Of a stretch of DNA of 15,359 bases, positions 14,663 through 15,359 are shown piece by piece (the stretch's first letter is position 1; every line of letters begins with the position of its first letter). The stretch is from Hyphococcus sp. (GTDB lineage: Bacteria > Pseudomonadota > Alphaproteobacteria > Caulobacterales > Parvularculaceae): assembly GCA_021604605.1 (NCBI GenBank), contig BQJH01000037.1:1-15359 (forward strand), read 5' to 3'. The notes beneath the pieces are model-generated. The model did no database searches. It was not told the DNA's origin and saw only the letters and a program-made list of their open reading frames with translations. The position numbers and the translations under genes are program-made.

Positions 14663-14700
14663 CAAATGCCATCATTTGTGCAACATTTATGTTGCAAATG
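14663..14700. repeat. Overlapping, mutually exclusive hairpins in the divergent intergenic region
   Basis: CAAATG (14663-14668) and CATTTG (14673-14678) form a 6-bp stem with a 4-base loop. The same CATTTG can instead pair with CAAATG (14695-14700) in a longer stem that includes CAACAT (14681-14686) and ATGTTG (14689-14694), with a 2-base bulge. The shared segment makes the two structures alternatives. Confidence 0.5.
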
Positions 14701-14724
14701 GCTATAAATCGTCCCAAATAAGGT

Positions 14725-14751
14725 GGGCCGAAGCCATTCTGGCCCCGGCCC
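14725..14751 (-). terminator. G+C-rich hairpin, possible terminator or insulator on the minus strand
   Basis: As minus-strand RNA, GGGCCGGGGCC (14751-14741) pairs with GGCTTCGGCCC (14735-14725) over 11 positions, including two G-U pairs, around a 5-base loop. On the plus strand the two wobble positions become A-C mismatches, so the structure favours the minus strand. The downstream U tract is weak (ACCTTATTTG). It would stop leftward transcripts from entering the transposase gene. Confidence 0.4.
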
Positions 14752-14806
14752 GACCCCCGTAAATGCGGGCTCGTCTTCCCGCGACACAACTCTAGGGCGA
14801 ATTGAA

Positions 14807-15031
14807 ATGAAGGATCAAGCCGATTGGGAAGGCCAAGTTAAAGGCCTACTCAAAGCCGAATTAAAAAAGCGAGGCGTGACCTATGCCCGGCTAGTCGATA
14901 AGCTTTCCGATATTGGGGTGAGCGAGACGGAACCAAATATCCGTAACAAGCTTGCTAGAGGTAAGTTTACAGCGGTGTTTTTGGTTCAATGTCTGACGGC
15001 GATTGATTGCGCGGCGCTGTCACTCGATTAG
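14807..15031 (+). CDS. DUF6471-like small protein
   Basis: A 74-aa product from ATG 14807; the longer frame from 14723 reads through hairpins and is unlikely. The sequence WEGQVKGLLKAELKKRGVTYARLVDKL (near 6-32), with SETEPNIRNKLARGKFTAVFLVQCLTAI after it, matches my memory of the DUF6471 family. It has the look of a helix-turn-helix protein: an alternating pattern around GVTYARLVDKLSDIGV and a second helix ending NIRNKLARG. It is divergent from the transposase and separated by the dyad and alternative hairpins, so it is a candidate regulator of that region. Its last 12 bases overlap the next gene tail to tail. The function is unknown. Confidence 0.72.
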   Translation: MKDQADWEGQVKGLLKAELKKRGVTYARLVDKLSDIGVSETEPNIRNKLARGKFTAVFLVQCLTAIDCAALSLD

Positions 15032-15316
15032 AGATGTTTGCCCGTCGTCTTCATCGATTTCGATAATTTCGTGTACGTCTAAAAGACGGTAGGCAACAAT
15101 TCGACCCGATACAGATTCAACGCTCACGTCTACGATAAATCCTTTGAGATAGATATTATCGTCTTCTTCGAGTGTTTCGTGCTTGATTTTGCTTTCAATG
15201 CCATCTGACTCATAAATCAGCGCCTTAGGCTTTTTATCAATAGCCTCGATAATCACGCGCTCACCGGATTTTTTTCCACTTGTTTGAGTTTTTCTGTTTG
15301 TCTGAAAAAACACCAT
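15020..15316 (-). CDS. Hypothetical protein, 98 aa, acidic C-terminal half
   Basis: I do not recognise this protein. The N-terminal 17 residues are basic and polar (TNRKTQTSGKKSGER). The rest is rich in beta-type hydrophobics and acidic residues (RVIIEAIDKKPKALIYES, NIYLKGFIVDVSVESVSGRIVAYRLLDVHEIIEIDEDDG), suggesting a small beta-barrel or beta-sandwich. The start ATG at 15316 has no clear ribosome binding site, so a later start cannot be excluded. The stop overlaps the DUF6471-like gene by 12 bases convergently. The remaining 43 bases to the window edge hold nothing I can call. Confidence 0.55.
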   Translation of the reverse strand: MVFFQTNRKTQTSGKKSGERVIIEAIDKKPKALIYESDGIESKIKHETLEEDDNIYLKGFIVDVSVESVSGRIVAYRLLDVHEIIEIDEDDGQTSLIE

Positions 15317-15359
15317 TAAAACGCGTTTTTTGGACTCGAATTGTGGCTCGGCAGGTAGT

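Noticed and set aside
13541..14720. Terminal inverted repeats of an IS1595 element
   Set aside because: I compared the sequence left of 13650 with that right of 14600 and found no convincing matching ends or 8-base duplication.
1..15359. tRNA or rRNA genes and CRISPR arrays
   Set aside because: No cloverleaf, rRNA-like block or regularly spaced repeat array was seen on either strand by eye.

Overview
The window comes from an alphaproteobacterial chromosome, probably a relative of the Caulobacterales / Hyphomonadaceae / Parvularculaceae group with a moderate G+C content. I infer this from protein family resemblance, from the hemE | ppsR-maf-aroE-coaE gene order (the order that flanks the replication origin of Caulobacter crescentus), and from a perfect CtrA-type site (TTAA-N7-TTAA) next to a GANTC methylation site in the hemE-ppsR gap. 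Nothing was searched against a database.

Layout: (1) 15-1495, minus strand: hemE and hemJ, two haem biosynthesis genes with a 1-base overlap. (2) 1496-1881: a gene-free divergent region that I read as the likely chromosomal origin, with CtrA, GANTC and DnaA-like sites and outward promoters on both sides. (3) 1882-4802, plus strand: a tightly packed operon ppsR-maf-aroE-coaE, with overlapping or abutting genes. (4) 4780-10977: ordinary chromosomal genes: a membrane-anchored dienelactone-hydrolase-like enzyme, a PfkB-family (adenosine kinase-like) kinase, a small lipoprotein, an AmpG-like MFS permease and a soluble hybrid histidine kinase with one degenerate and one intact receiver domain. (5) 11063-about 11704: the 3' part only of comM/yifB. 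Homology stops abruptly at the Pro-Glu-Phe just after the Walker B region and an in-frame stop follows, so the gene is broken at an island junction. (6) About 11705-15359: accessory DNA. It holds a conserved-looking coiled-coil/winged-helix protein, two very small proteins (one of 47 aa), a Phd/YefM-type toxin-antitoxin module with a TGTACA operator, an IS1595-family transposase whose start codon sits at the end of a 50-base dyad, a DUF6471-like protein divergent from it, and an unrecognised 98-aa protein. Several strong hairpins sit exactly at gene ends.

Most notable are the origin candidate, the comM truncation junction, and the transposase/DUF6471 divergent control region. The island continues past the right edge, so its recombinase and the missing 5' part of comM, if present, lie outside the window.
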